Positions 1-11,400 of a stretch of DNA of 64,000 nt are shown in pieces; within the stretch, counting starts at the first letter, position 1; the number at the start of each line of letters is the position of its first letter. Source of the DNA: Linum tenue (lineage: Eukaryota > Streptophyta > Magnoliopsida > Malpighiales > Linaceae); assembly GCA_946122785.1 (NCBI GenBank), contig CAMGYJ010000002.1, positions 63,203,703 through 63,267,702 on the forward strand, in the 5' to 3' direction. The translations under genes were made by a program, and so were the position numbers. The notes below the pieces were generated by a model. That model had not been told where the DNA came from, searched no databases, and worked only from the letters and a program-made list of their open reading frames with translations.

Positions 1-1332
1 GAAGCCCTGTACTTGGTTGCAGTTCTTACAAAAGTTTAGGAACGGAAAAGTGCATTGTTTTCACCTCATTGGTGGAATCTACTCACAGACCTTGCACCCA
101 AGTGAACTTCTTTGGTGATTTGGAACTTAGTATCAAAAATTATATACTGGTCTTAATGTCAACAATCTATGAGAAGGTACTGTCAATATTACAACATGCA
201 GATAGATAGCACAAATTATGAAGAATGTTGTTAGATTTGCTGGCTTAACTTATCTCTGCTGTTCTGGGCAATTTCTATGAATCTGGTGTTCAACTCAACT
301 GTAACATTTCATTTCAGCACCCAAGGACACGATTCCCAAGCTCTCCATCACTGCTACTTTGGTGGCAGGCAGTGCTTATGATGCAAAATTTCTCCTGTCG
401 AATCATCTTCTATTCGGCTATGATCCCATAATCATTTGCTTGGAAAATGCAACCAGATGGATATTTTGTTCTACCCAGAAGACGCTAATGACAATCCTTA
501 GCCCGGCTGCGATGTCATTGCTTGCAGGGCAAGTCTCCTATATGCCGTGATGCCCAAGAATGGAAACATCTCAACTTCTCCTGAGATAACACACTAGTTA
601 TCACTTATCAGTATTCATGTAAAGCTTCACACTTTTTGATTCCACGACCTTAAGTAGGTTCACTAGATTACTCATAGATCCTGATATGATCTGTGAAAAA
701 TTCTCATAAAATGTAACAAAACATAACTCCCATCAAGATCCTGATATGACCTGTGAAAAGTTCATTCATTTACCATTGTAGCTCACTGTAAAACTACACA
801 GAAGGAGAGACCACCAAGGTTCAATATTGTAGCTGTAGTCACTCATTTCCCCACCGGCCACTACAGTCCCCCACTGTAAGGCCATCACAAATTGAAAAGG
901 AGACCATGAAAAACTACTTCAATTACACAACAACTACTTCAATTACACAACAACAGAGTCTATCATTAACAACAATATCCCCCCCCAAGTTCCCCGATCA
1001 GTACAAGTACAGGAAAAACAAATTCTTCATCCTCTGTTTTCTCAAAGCTCACAGGACGGATCGGACTTTCAGCTTGCAAAAATGTTCAATTACTAGGGAT
1101 GATGGTGCAGGGATATAGCCTGAAAATCTGCGTGAAAGAAAATGAATCTGAGTTTAGTTCACCATCAAAGGAATCTAGTCATGGAAGATCACGGTGATGA
1201 GAAAAGGAAGAGATTTGTAGGCTGTACATAGTAGCCATCACAAAATTCACAATCTAGTGTCACATTATCCCACATACATGCAAACCAACATTCGATATGG
1301 AGTTCAAAAAGAAGGGCATGGTTTCATTAGAC
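1..1332. other. Left-edge region without a recognised gene
   Basis: No coding region could be assigned. A plus-strand frame is open from about 320 to 550 after an intron-like TTTCAG at about 313-318, but its peptide matched no family I recognise and could equally be chance. A 20-bp direct repeat (aactacttcaattacacaac) lies at 910-950. The right part, 1000-1332, is probably 3' flank or 3' UTR of the minus-strand F-box/LRR-like gene that ends at 2003. Confidence 0.3.
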
Positions 1333-2000
1333 CAGGGGCGGATACATGGGCGTCTAAGGGTGTCCCGGGACACCCCTAAAATTTGGGGAAACGATTATCC
1401 AACCTCCGATAATAGTTTCGTATGGGTATACAAAATATAATTGATAATCCGGGACACCCTAACATTTGAAAAAATGATTATCCTACCCTCGATAATAGTT
1501 TGCTTATGATTAACAAAATATAAGTGGTAGTCCGTGTTATTCCAACCTAGGACACTACTATTATCAAACATATTCTAATTATGTTGCTACTCATTTGTTA
1601 TTCTATTTTAAACATCATGCAACATTAAAACGCTATTTCTTTATCCCTAACTATTTTCAATACCTAATAATTAAACTACGTACACGCTACCCTTAATTTT
1701 GAATTGATTTTATGGTTACATGGCAAGTGTTGAAAGAGTCTTTTCTACTTCGAGCTACATTAAGAACAAGGTTAGAAATCAAATATGTGATAAGTTCGTG
1801 AAGTATTGTCTAGTAGGATATGTAGATTTTTTTTTTAACAGTGCAGACACGGAGTTTATTTATATTATTTTTTCAAAATATGAAAACACAGCATGAATTT
1901 TAATAAAAAATTCATACAAGTATGATATTTTTAATATACGAATTATTAAATTTAATTTTTAAGAGGACACCCCTGTGAAAATTTTCTGAATCCGCCACTG
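1333..2000 (+). mobile_element. hAT element with transposase C-terminal remnant
   Basis: Ends are CAGGGGCGGATACAT on the left and, read inward from the right, CAGTGGCGGATTCAG, a terminal motif common in plant hAT elements. The flanks carry a perfect 8-bp target duplication CATTAGAC (1325-1332 and 2001-2008), which is diagnostic of the hAT superfamily. Inside, on the plus strand at about 1720-1830, is an open piece reading MASVERVFSTSSYIKNK and continuing to KYCLVGYVD. This matches the hAT C-terminal dimerisation region (SxERxFS, then LRNR/IxD and C-LV). The rest of the transposase is gone, so this is an internally deleted non-autonomous copy. The gggacaccc motif recurs near both ends. Confidence 0.85.
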
Positions 2001-2002
2001 CA

Positions 2003-3811
2003 TTAGACGGATGGACCCACCTTTGTAACTCGATGGCCGTAGTCTATTCTGCGACCAGAGCTGCCGAAGAAGTAAGAAATCAAAACCTGCTGATCAGCAG
2101 TTAACATGTCCATGTCATCCTCCTTATGACGCAAAGTCAAGGACTTCAATCTTCTAAAAGGCGAAGGTCGACCTCTCAACAGCCGACAAGCACTCCAGAA
2201 TGCCTAAAACCAGAGCGTAAACCAGAATAAAATGAAGAGAATAAGCTTTCTTTCGACCCCCGTAACAAAATCAAAGACCAAAAATAACTTGCATAAACAG
2301 GTGCAATGGCGAACAGACCATTGATCAACAACTCAGATAAATGCCCTGCAGCAGTAAGATGTGATATGAGTTTGTGCACTAATACAGTTACCATGGAGCT
2401 TACCGTGGTGGTACCAAATTTGAGGACCAGAGATTCCGCTTGACGCAGACCATAGATTAACACTGCATACCGTTTCTGTACCTCTTCCTCATTCTGGTCA
2501 TCAGTATTCTCTAACTCTTCCTCATTCAGGTCAACAGTCGAATCTTTGTATCCCTTCAAGTTGACAGCTGCATGCTCTAAGGATGGAGCGTTCAAGGAGA
2601 CTCTTGTTATCGGATAAGAACGAAGAATCGCAAACTTAAAAGTAAACGATGTGAGATTGGCAGCTGAAACTTTGATCTCTGAGAAACCAATTGGTTTGTT
2701 TATTCCCAGAGTCAGCAACTGGTGCCCATTTGCTACCAAGATGGCAACATCAGTAAGAGGGTCATCATAATCCCGGTTAATAGAGCGGCAGCAAGAAGTC
2801 AGGCTCAACTGCTTCAACGCTGGGAACCCAGCAAAAGGGTCAATTTCCTCCTTGACAAAGAAATCAAAGGAGACTCCGTTCAAAACCAATTCTTCGAGTG
2901 CTCTGAAACTAGACCAGGACTCCCGCCAAATACCGCTGCAGAATACTTGAAACCTCCCAACTGCAGTTTCTTCAGCGACGCAGCACAAGTGGAGATTGAT
3001 TTGAAAGCAGTCTGCGAGTAATGATGATCGTTTATAAATCCAGAGGAACCGACAACCCGCAAATCCCAAAGACCAAGTGAAGCCGAGCAATCCATGAGGC
3101 CATTAAAGATTTGGATTAGGGATGGCAATTTACCCACCCATGGGTAATTTTGCCCAAACCCAAGTAGACCCATTTATTATGGGTAGGGTTTGGGTGATGT
3201 GTGTATGGGTTTGGGGTTTGTATATGGGTTTGGGTTAGATATAGATATTATCTAAATGGGTATGGGTTGGATATGGATATCCATTTACTTGAGGGTGTTT
3301 TAACTACACATGCAAAAATTGGAATGATTTGTTAAAACTTGAAAATTTTAGGTACCAAGATGTAAGACCAAAAAAATTTAGGTACCAAAACATAATTTTT
3401 CATCGATATTTTGAGGACTTATATGCAAAAAAAAATTAAATTTAGGTACTAAATATGCATATCTATTAAGTTTAGGTACCAAACTGTAATTTGTATTTGG
3501 GCATGGGTACAAACCCAAATCCATTTGTTATAAACCCAACCCAAAGTAAATGGGTATGGGTACAAACCCATCAAACTTTACCCATATCCATATATTTGGA
3601 TTTCATACCCAACCCAATTGGGTTGGATAGTAAAATACCCATGGGTATGGGCAAAATTGTCATCCCTAATTTGGATATCGGTTTGGTCCGAGAACTGGAA
3701 GCTGATCTGGAGAGACTGAACCATATTTTCTTCACCCACAGATATCCCCCACCTGCTCGATAAAATACGGCTTCGAAAACCAGACTTGGCGTCCAAACAA
3801 ACAAAGCAAAC
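2003..3811 (-). pseudogene. F-box/LRR-like gene remnant, frameshifted and interrupted by a hAT
   Basis: The minus strand encodes leucine-rich repeats of the plant F-box/LRR (FBD-like) type, with segments such as LKKLQLGGFKYS, ALEELVLNGVSF and LKQLSLTSC. The last exon is 2003-2203 (stop TAA at 2003-2005). It joins a main exon ending at 2299 through a 95-bp intron with GT-AG ends, phase 0. Upstream the frame changes between about 2900 and 2965: codons before that point run in a different frame from those after. The only GT-AG interval that would repair it is about 44 nt, too short for a plant intron. At 3117-3668 a hAT splits the codons. Removing it with one target duplication rejoins ...QFSDQTDIQI to FNGLMDCSAS in one frame. 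No F-box motif is visible upstream, where a copia element (3812) interrupts the region. Family assignment rests on LRR spacing, so another LRR family is possible. Confidence 0.6.
3117..3668. mobile_element. hAT element (TAGGGATGGCAA family) inside the LRR coding exon
   Basis: The left end is TAGGGATGGCAATTT. The right end read inward is TAGGATGACAATT-like with one extra G (TAGGGATGACAATTT). The 8-bp duplication ATTTGGAT is perfect (3109-3116 and 3669-3676). The 552-bp body is built of repeated forms of aaacccat/atgggtttggg near both ends and carries no transposase. The ends resemble Ac/Ds ends (C/TAGGGATGAAA), so an Ac-like hAT lineage is likely. Related copies are at 30712, 39387, 57290 and 58882. 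Confidence 0.9.
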
Positions 3812-4182
3812 TGTCAGAACAGAAGCGTGCAATCGATAATCCAAACTCATACGAACGAACACAAATTTAACGTGGTTCACTAACACAATGTGTGCTAGTT
3901 AATCCACGGGCAGGGGAAAACAAATTTCACTGATTTGAGGAGAGTACAGGTTACAAACCCAAATTCCAAACTGACAAACCAAACAAACTAACCTGACTGA
4001 CCTTACTATAGACTAGGGTGATGAAGAGTATTTATAGAACTCTTCTCCTAATCCCAAACCAAACACCTTTTCCAAACCTACAAGGAAAAGGCCAAAACAA
4101 AGCCCAAACCCAAACCCAAACCCAAACAGAATAGGCTCAAACACAAAACTAATCCAAATCAAATTCAAGTCATATCCTAACA
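3812..4182 (-). repeat. 3' LTR of copia element
   Basis: Left-hand copy of the 371-bp LTR, which is the 3' LTR in the element's minus-strand sense. It differs from the right copy by a few substitutions and small indels, for example in the run of aaacccaaacccaaaccc near 4100. Confidence 0.9.
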
Positions 4183-4422
4183 ATCTCCACCTTGACTTGA
4201 ATTCTCTGTCAAATACGAGATGTACCAGACGCAACCAAAGTTGCAAGATGTACCCAAACGCGATACATATGGCCAGACTTATCCAAATGCGATCGAAACC
4301 GCCAAACTCAAACGCGATGCAAATCGCCAAATTCAGATGCAATCAAGATTGCCAGACATACCAAACTCCTCCAAATCAGTTGTACCAGAATCTCCCCTGC
4401 CTCCAAATGCCCCTAAGGGCGG

Positions 4423-5706
4423 TCAACAACTCAAACCATTTGGCAAGTCCAATCCATATTGAGACTTGTCATTCAAAACCAGCTTGGTGCACTTATCACC
4501 AACAGAACATGTCAAGACAGAACCTTGTAGATTATACAAGGCACCCCGCTTGACACCTTTCAAAATCACCTTAGAACCCTTGTAGACAGACAACACTCCA
4601 CCTTCACCTTTGAAACTGAAACCCTTGCTGTCGAGTAGACTCAAAGATATCAGATTCTTAGTCATCTCTGGAATATGTCTAACATTGTTCAAGGTGCGAA
4701 CAGAACCATCATGTGTCCTCATCCTGACAGAGCCTCTTCCAACAATCTTACAGATAGCACCATTGGCCATAGAAACATGTCCTCCATCTATCTGCTCATA
4801 AGTTGAAAAACACTCCCTGCTTGGACACATATGATAATCCGCTGCAGTATCTAAATACCACACATCCTTATGATGTACCTGTTCATTCACTGCTAAGGGT
4901 AAACCATCTTCAGAATCAGAGTTAGTTTCTTCCGCCACAGCAGCGGATGATTCCTTCTTCTCCTGATATTTCTTTAGCTTAGGACAATCAAATTTCCAAT
5001 GTTCTTTCTCCTTGTAGTAATGACATATATCATCCCTCAAACCAGCAGAATTCGAATTTGTATTCTCCTTCCTATTACCAGATTGTTGTCTCCTACCACC
5101 AGTAGCAGCCAACCCAGATGCCCGATTTTCCGAACCAGAACCAGACGCCTTATGTCGAACCTCTCTAGTATGTAGAGCAGATCTGACATCTTCCAAAGAC
5201 AAACTATCTTTTCCAGCAATAAAAGAATCCAAAAAATTCTCATATGACTGTGGCAAATATACCAGCAGAATTAAGGCAACATCCTCATCATCTACTTTAA
5301 CATCAATATTCCGCAGATCTAACAAGATGGTATTGAGTTGATCTAGATGATTCCTGAGAGACGTACCTTCCTCCATACGCAAACTGAACAAACGTTGCTT
5401 CATATGCAACTTGTTAGTTAAAGACTTTGTCATATATAGACTTTCAAGCTTCAACCACAAGCCCGCAGCAGTCTTCTCGGTAGCAACCTCAGTAATGACG
5501 TCATCAGCCAAACAAAGCAAGATTGTTGAGTGAGCTTTCTCCTCCAAAGTAATCCACTCTTCTTCATCTATACTTTCCTTCTTCGATTTTCCAGACAACG
5601 GAGCCCACAAACTCTGTTGTTTCAACAGTGCTTGCATCTTGATCTGCCACAAACTGAAATTGTTTCTTCGAGTGAACTTCTCAATCTTCATACTGATAGC
5701 AGCCAT
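4423..5706 (-). CDS. Copia gag polyprotein with zinc knuckle and protease-like segment, truncated before integrase
   Basis: An open frame of about 427 codons from the ATG at 5706 (the frame is open 26 codons further upstream, but MAAISMKIEKF fits the usual gag start). The N-terminal half is the copia gag domain (NFSLWQIKMQALLKQQ, then LWLKLESLYMTKSLTNK and MEEGTSLRNHLDQL). A CCHC-like zinc knuckle follows, beginning CHYYKEKEHWKFDCP. The first position fits C-x2-C poorly (C-H-Y-Y), so the knuckle may be degenerate. Then comes WYLDTAADYHM, the aspartic-protease D-T/S-A-A motif, and the pre-integrase segment ending near GALYNLQGS. Translation stops at 4423 and no integrase HHCC or DDE follows. 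The product would form particles and bind RNA but could not copy or insert the element. Confidence 0.85.
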   Translation of the reverse strand: MAAISMKIEKFTRRNNFSLWQIKMQALLKQQSLWAPLSGKSKKESIDEEEWITLEEKAHSTILLCLADDVITEVATEKTAAGLWLKLESLYMTKSLTNKLHMKQRLFSLRMEEGTSLRNHLDQLNTILLDLRNIDVKVDDEDVALILLVYLPQSYENFLDSFIAGKDSLSLEDVRSALHTREVRHKASGSGSENRASGLAATGGRRQQSGNRKENTNSNSAGLRDDICHYYKEKEHWKFDCPKLKKYQEKKESSAAVAEETNSDSEDGLPLAVNEQVHHKDVWYLDTAADYHMCPSRECFSTYEQIDGGHVSMANGAICKIVGRGSVRMRTHDGSVRTLNNVRHIPEMTKNLISLSLLDSKGFSFKGEGGVLSVYKGSKVILKGVKRGALYNLQGSVLTCSVGDKCTKLVLNDKSQYGLDLPNGLSC

Positions 5707-6228
5707 TCTTATTATCAAACTAACTCCAACCAAACTCCACAAAACATCTTCAGTCCAGCGCCAAATTCCCAAAACCGCAACCAAAGACGAAATTCCAAAT
5801 TAATGCACGGTTGAACTTTGCCGCCAAATTTCTCAACCAAATAAACCCAACTCAAATTGTTGGGCACCAAGTAAACACCGAATTCACAAGTCACAACCAG
5901 AAGAAGTCTTCTTCAGCTTCCCCGCTTATAAGGATTGGATTAAATAAATAATCCTTACCCAAAAACAACTCCAAAAAAGCTAATTAAGGAGCGTACAATT
6001 AGCTTGCTCCAAAATACCAAAGCTCAAACCACAAAAGACAAAATTCCTCCAACTGCTTCTCGACAATTAATCTTGCACCAAATATTCAAACAGCTCTCCA
6101 AAATTAAAGAGCCACAAGTCGAAGCCGGAGAGAAGAATGACCAATCCACCAACCAACCAGTAGCGCGATCCCAAATCCCGCGAAGACAGTATCAAATAAC
6201 CCAAGATCAACCAGGCTCTGATACCACT

Positions 6229-6596
6229 TGTCAGAACAGAAGCGTGCAATCGATAATTCAAACTCACACGAACGAACAAATTTAACGTGGTTCACTAACA
6301 CAATGTGTGCTAGTTAATCCACGGGCAGGGGAAAACAAATTTCACTGATTGGAGGAGAGTACAGGTTACAAACCCAAATTTCAAACTGACAAACCAAACA
6401 AACTAACCTGACTGACCTTACTATAGACTAGGGTGATGAAGAGTATTTATAGAACTCCTCCTAATCCCAAACAGAAAACCAAACACATTTTCCAAACCTA
6501 CAAGGAAAAGGTCAAAACAAAGCTCAAACCCAAACCCAAACAGAATAGGCTCAAACACAAAACTAACCCAAATCAAATTCAAGTCATATCCTAACA
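6229..6596 (-). repeat. 5' LTR of copia element
   Basis: Right-hand LTR copy, 368 bp, followed immediately (toward lower coordinates) by the Met-tRNA primer-binding site. It should contain the element's promoter. Confidence 0.9.
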
Positions 6597-7345
6597 CAAA
6601 CATATAAAGACTCGGTTCATATTCCAAAATCGCAAGCGTCTATGAATCAATCAGCTACTAAGACCTCGTTCGAACAAGCACGGAAAGACTCAGAATCTTG
6701 GGCATAGCTTACGAACAGATGGAGTGCATAATTCAAGAACTGTAACCAATCAAGCTCTGAAACAGAGAGAGGGAAGATGGGTACCTGGACGAGAAACTGG
6801 CCGAGAGAGGAAGAAAGCTTCGAGAGGAAACGGAATTACGGAAAGAGAACTAGATTCAGGAAACGATCGCGTGATCAGTTTGTCTTTCTGCACCGATCAA
6901 CTCGGCGCTGGGAAACTCGCAGGCAACGATTCCCCCACGGCCCACCTGCTCGATAAAATGCGGCTTCGAAAACCAGACTTGGCGTCCAAACAAACAAAGC
7001 AAACAAACAAAACTCAGCGCATATTCCAAATCGCAGACGTCAATGAATCAAAAGGATGCACATAAACCTTCCGTCAGCTGCTGAGATCTTCTTCGAACAA
7101 GCGCGGAAAGACTCAGAATCTTTAACATAGCTTACGAACGAACAGATGGAATGCATAATTCAAGAACTGTAACCAATCAAGCTCTGAAACATAGAGGAGA
7201 GGGAGAGAGAGGAGATGGCTACCTGGATGAGAAACTGGCCGAGAGAGGAAGAAAGCTACGAGAGGAAACGGAAAGTGAACTGGACTTCGAAAACGATGGC
7301 GTGATCTGCTGTCTCGCTGCACCGATCAACTCGTCGCCGGCAACT
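6597..7345. repeat. Tandem duplication of about 400 bp split by the copia element
   Basis: A segment starting at cccacctgctcgataaaat occurs twice in direct orientation. Copy 1 is 3746-3811 plus 6602 to about 6945, because the copia element landed inside it. Copy 2 is about 6945-7345. Shared stretches include cggcttcgaaaaccagactt, gaaagactcagaatctt, cataattcaagaactgtaac and gagaaactggccgagagagg. The copies differ by scattered substitutions, so the duplication predates the insertion. It probably held the 5' part or promoter of the F-box/LRR-like gene, but I found no convincing coding frame. Confidence 0.75.
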
Positions 7346-7639
7346 TTCAGAGGAATAGCAGTCGACGAGCCGAGGGAAAGAGGACGTCGTCGCTCGTCGG
7401 AGCAACCGTAGCGGAAGAGGAAGTGAAAGGAGAAGGGCGACGGTTAGAGAGAAATGTGCAAAGACTGCACGGAGGCGGTGGGCGGTAAATTTTTGCTTTT
7501 CGTCGCTTTTGGTTTTGGAGGCAGAGGAGGAGGGAGAACAAGCAGAAGAAGAAATGGCGATGTGATGGACGTTTTGATTGGGCGGGAGGGATGGTAGGGA
7601 CGGACGGCGTGAGAAACTTGATAATTGATATCTTCTCTC

Positions 7640-8446
7640 TCATTTATAATGCTTTTTTTTTCTTTTTTAACAGCGATGAGCCCAACCCGGCCCGGCCTAC
7701 AATTTCCTTCGGCCCACTTGGGTAACAGGCCCGCTTCACTAGGCCCGATTTCTCATTTAGTTTGAGAAATTTCTTGTTTTTCTAACTGTGGAAATTTTGA
7801 TTTTTTTTATATATTATTGATGAGCTCTGTTTGGTATACAATGAAATATTATTTTACATGTTATATTTTTGGTCAAGAGTGTTTCTAGGAAAAGGGGAAG
7901 TTCAAATGGGATTAAAATGGATGGAAAATCAAATAGATTGTTTCAAATATAATTTGGATATGTAAATTATTTTAAAGACGAGATCAATGTGATAAATTCA
8001 AATCAAATCAAAATATATTTTTGAATACGATTAAAATCATCCATTCGTTGTTACTTTAAATTATAACCGTCTTTTAATTGGATGAGACTGTGGACAACAA
8101 CATATTGTACATTGGAAATAACATGACATATATTTAAGTCACAAACATACTTATAATATTGATGAAAAACACTTGTCATAACGTTTGGCAACAGAACAAT
8201 TTGACGGTGTATGAGGAGGGAGACAATGGACGATAGTAAATATATGATCGTTAGGATGTGGCAACATTGTTCCCCTAGCAAATGGCCTTGGAGCCCCAGA
8301 ACAAATACCCAACCTGCTACGATGCAAATACAAGTATAGAGACACCCGCTCCAACCTGCCATTGCTATTCCTACCTAAACTAGGTCACCTAGTATCGCTC
8401 AACTTAGAATAGGCTATGTATCTCGTATCAACCCAAGAACTCCACT
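7640..8446. other. AT-rich intergenic spacer
   Basis: Intergenic DNA between the duplicated segment and the 3' end of the TNL gene. Nothing coding or clearly repetitive was seen. The part nearest 8446 should contain the TNL 3' UTR and polyadenylation signals. Confidence 0.5.
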
Positions 8447-11400
8447 TTATCCTCTTCCTCCACACCAAGTCACCAACCATGATTTCACCCTCGAAACAGC
8501 CTTCTTCCCCGTGCAACCCGACATTGAATGCATCCCTTTTTTCTCTTCCAACTTCTCCTGCATATCAAACAAGGCCAGGTCGAACTCGTAGCTGTAAACG
8601 CCACGTGGCCTCGAGACCTCTCTGCAGCCACCCAGACGAATATCGCGACAGCAAGCTGGACGCTCTGAGATATCACTGAAATACTCGAGATTGGAACACC
8701 CCGACAGATCCAGAAGTCTAAGTGACTTCAACTTACCAATATCAGCTCCGAATCTTGTCAAAGCTAGATTGTTTCTCATCTGCAACACTTCGAGTTCTAA
8801 GAGATGGTCCATTGGCGAAGACGAGGGAACCTCCCTGATTCCTGTCCCATTCATCGTCAACTTCTTGATCCCCCCAGAGATCTCTGGGAAATATCTGATG
8901 TTTAAGCAGCCGTCCAAGTTCAGAACTTTCGGAACTCTAAACCTGAGAACTGAAATAGGAAGTTCCCTGATTGTTGTCCCGCTAAGATTCAGTTCTTTCA
9001 GGCTTGCTGAGACTTCTGGACAGGTTGAAACCTTGGGGCAGGACGATAAATCGAGGTGCCTCAGGTGTTCAGAGTCCAGTCTTGTAGGGAGGAACTTGAG
9101 ATTTTTGCAGCTTTTAAGATGGAGGCGCTTGAGCTTGGTGTGATGTTGGAAGTACGAGGGGAGCTCCACTACTCGTTCGCATCCATCGAGAACTACTGTC
9201 TCCAGATTCTCTGCTTTTGATAAGTCTGGGATCCACTTCAAGCTCTTAGAGCCTTCGAGATCAATCAACCTCAAGTTGCCAAGATGCTGTTGAAATATGA
9301 TAAGGGCATGGTTATAGTTTAGAAATGTTTGCCTCTACATTATTAAACCAACAAAGAGCGATTTAAAGCTATTGCAAATTACACAGAGCAGTACACTTAA
9401 TCAAACTATAGCAAACGACCTGTTCAGCTCAAAAGGTTGAGAATTTGATAAAAAGAATATTGTTGATCTACAAGGGATGTGTTCATCTACCTGAACTCCT
9501 GGCCAGAGCTGTGAGACCTTGCTGAAAGGCAGACTGAGCTCCACCAGATTTTCAGCACAAAATTTGAGAGGAAGAGATGCAGAAGGGAATCCATGCCAAT
9601 GAAGAAGTGTGAGCTCGTCCGACATGGATTGAAGACCACAACGAGGAAGATGCACATTACAAACATCTGATCTGTAATCAGGACGATGAAACTTGAGCAA
9701 TCTCAGGCGATCCATCTTTGCAAATGCATCACCTTCCAAATGCATCTCTTCTACTTTTGACATGTCCAAGAACATGCCTTCCATGGAAACACTAGCCTGA
9801 TAACAGCAAATCAAGCTCATGAGTGAATCGAGAATAAGAAATAAATGATTCTATTAAATTATTGCTTCCTAATGTATCAAGAATATTAGAATAAACTCCA
9901 AAAAAAGTCAAATCCAAACTCACACTCATACACGTATAGATTGTGCTCAACTTAGAAGTATATTGTGTACCTTTTTCCTGGATAAAACTTGGAAAACGTC
10001 CTTAGGATTCCAAAGCCTCGTTCTCCGCTCGGGCTCAACTTGTTCATGTACAATACCCCAACCCATCTCTTGTATCAGATCATGCATCTCCAAAGTATTG
10101 CTGCAGGAAACCATCACCAAAGACTTATCTACCAGATTGGTAATCATAACCCGCACAGAAGAGTAACAGCCATCCAATACTTTGGTCACATGATCTCGAT
10201 CTTCGCCTCTAAAGAAGCAAGCAATGTCGAGAAACACGCTCTGCTCCTCACGATCCAACCCATCATAACTAACTTTCAAAACACTCTGGATATCAGGATT
10301 GACAATTCTACCCAACCTTTTCATTTTGCTCTTCCAATCTTCCCTACTTCTCCCCACAAGGGCCAACCCCAAAATCCTGATGGCCAAAGGATTCCCCTTG
10401 GCATAGTCCACAAACCTCTTGGACATCTCCGCATCATTACCCGCGAAGGATTGACCTTTCCTAGAGGCATTCAAACAAAAAAGTTCAAGAGCTTCATCTG
10501 GGTTCAATGGCTTAACCTCATAGATCTTGTCAGCCACAATGCTAAGAACATGCTTATCTCTACCAGTAACAATGATTCTACTTCCCGGACCAAACATATC
10601 ATCTCCATCTCCCAGTAACTCCTGCAGTTGTAAAGAGTCAGCTACATCATCCAGAACTATAAGAACTTTCCTGCGGTGAAGCCTGTTCTGCACGAATTTA
10701 AGCTCAGTGGCCAGGCTTTCGTTCTTGTTGTCCAGTATCTTTCTTATAAGCTCTTCATGTAAGTGGAATATGGTCTTACTTTTCCTCAGTTGCTCCTGAA
10801 AATTCTCCAACAAGAAGCTACCTTCAAACTGAGGTGAGATTTGGTCAAATATAGCTTTTGTCAGGGTGGTTTTACCAATGCCACCCATCCCCCATATTCC
10901 TATGGTAAGAACATCATCGCCATGAAGCAAATCCTTTTGCAGCAAGGATTCCACTTCTTTGATGCGTGATTGAATTCCAACCAAGCCTTTCATGGGACTG
11001 GCTCTAGGACATCTTTGGCTTAACTTGTGCAATACATCATTTACTACTTCATCCACGAGTTTTGACTCAGGCCTGTCACACAATCATCGTAGAAGACAAA
11101 CCTTAACTGATAAGTGATGCAATTAACGATTGTCAATGAGGCAATTAAGAAAGAAAAAATAATCAAGGACACTAACTAATCACCTGGTGACGACGGAATC
11201 CCAGCCGGAGAGGTTCCCGACCTCCCTCAGCGCATCACTCCACCGCTCCACCTTTTCCTCCTCATACACCGCCGCATGTCCATCAAAAGCCTCACCAACC
11301 CGGCCCAGCTGACCCGTCAAATCCCCCGGATCGACCCGGTAAAAAACGGGCACAACCGCCGTCCCCTTCCGCCGCCTGCACTCTGCAATTTCGGCGATCT

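Larger units (their letters stand above)
3812..6596 (-). mobile_element. Non-autonomous Ty1/copia LTR retrotransposon
   Basis: Two LTRs, 3812-4182 (371 bp) and 6229-6596 (368 bp), are near-identical, start TG and end CA, and are flanked by a perfect 5-bp duplication CAAAC (3807-3811 and 6597-6601). The element reads on the minus strand. Just inside the right (5') LTR is TGGTATCAGAGCC, the classical copia primer-binding site for initiator Met-tRNA (about 6213-6227). Just inside the left (3') LTR is the polypurine tract AAGGTGGAGA (about 4184-4195). The 2-kb interior encodes only gag and a protease-like segment. Integrase, reverse transcriptase and RNase H are missing, so it must have moved with enzymes supplied in trans. 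The high LTR similarity suggests fairly recent insertion. Confidence 0.93.

Noticed and set aside
2722..3021. Plus-strand frame opposite the LRR exon
   Set aside because: It is antisense to LRR-coding sequence and has no protein features.
7347..7643. 98-codon minus-strand frame
   Set aside because: The composition (P/S/F/L-rich) reflects GA-rich DNA of the duplicated segment; no conserved motif.
9989..10618. 209-codon plus-strand frame opposite NB-ARC
   Set aside because: It is antisense to the conserved NB-ARC exon and shows no protein-like pattern.
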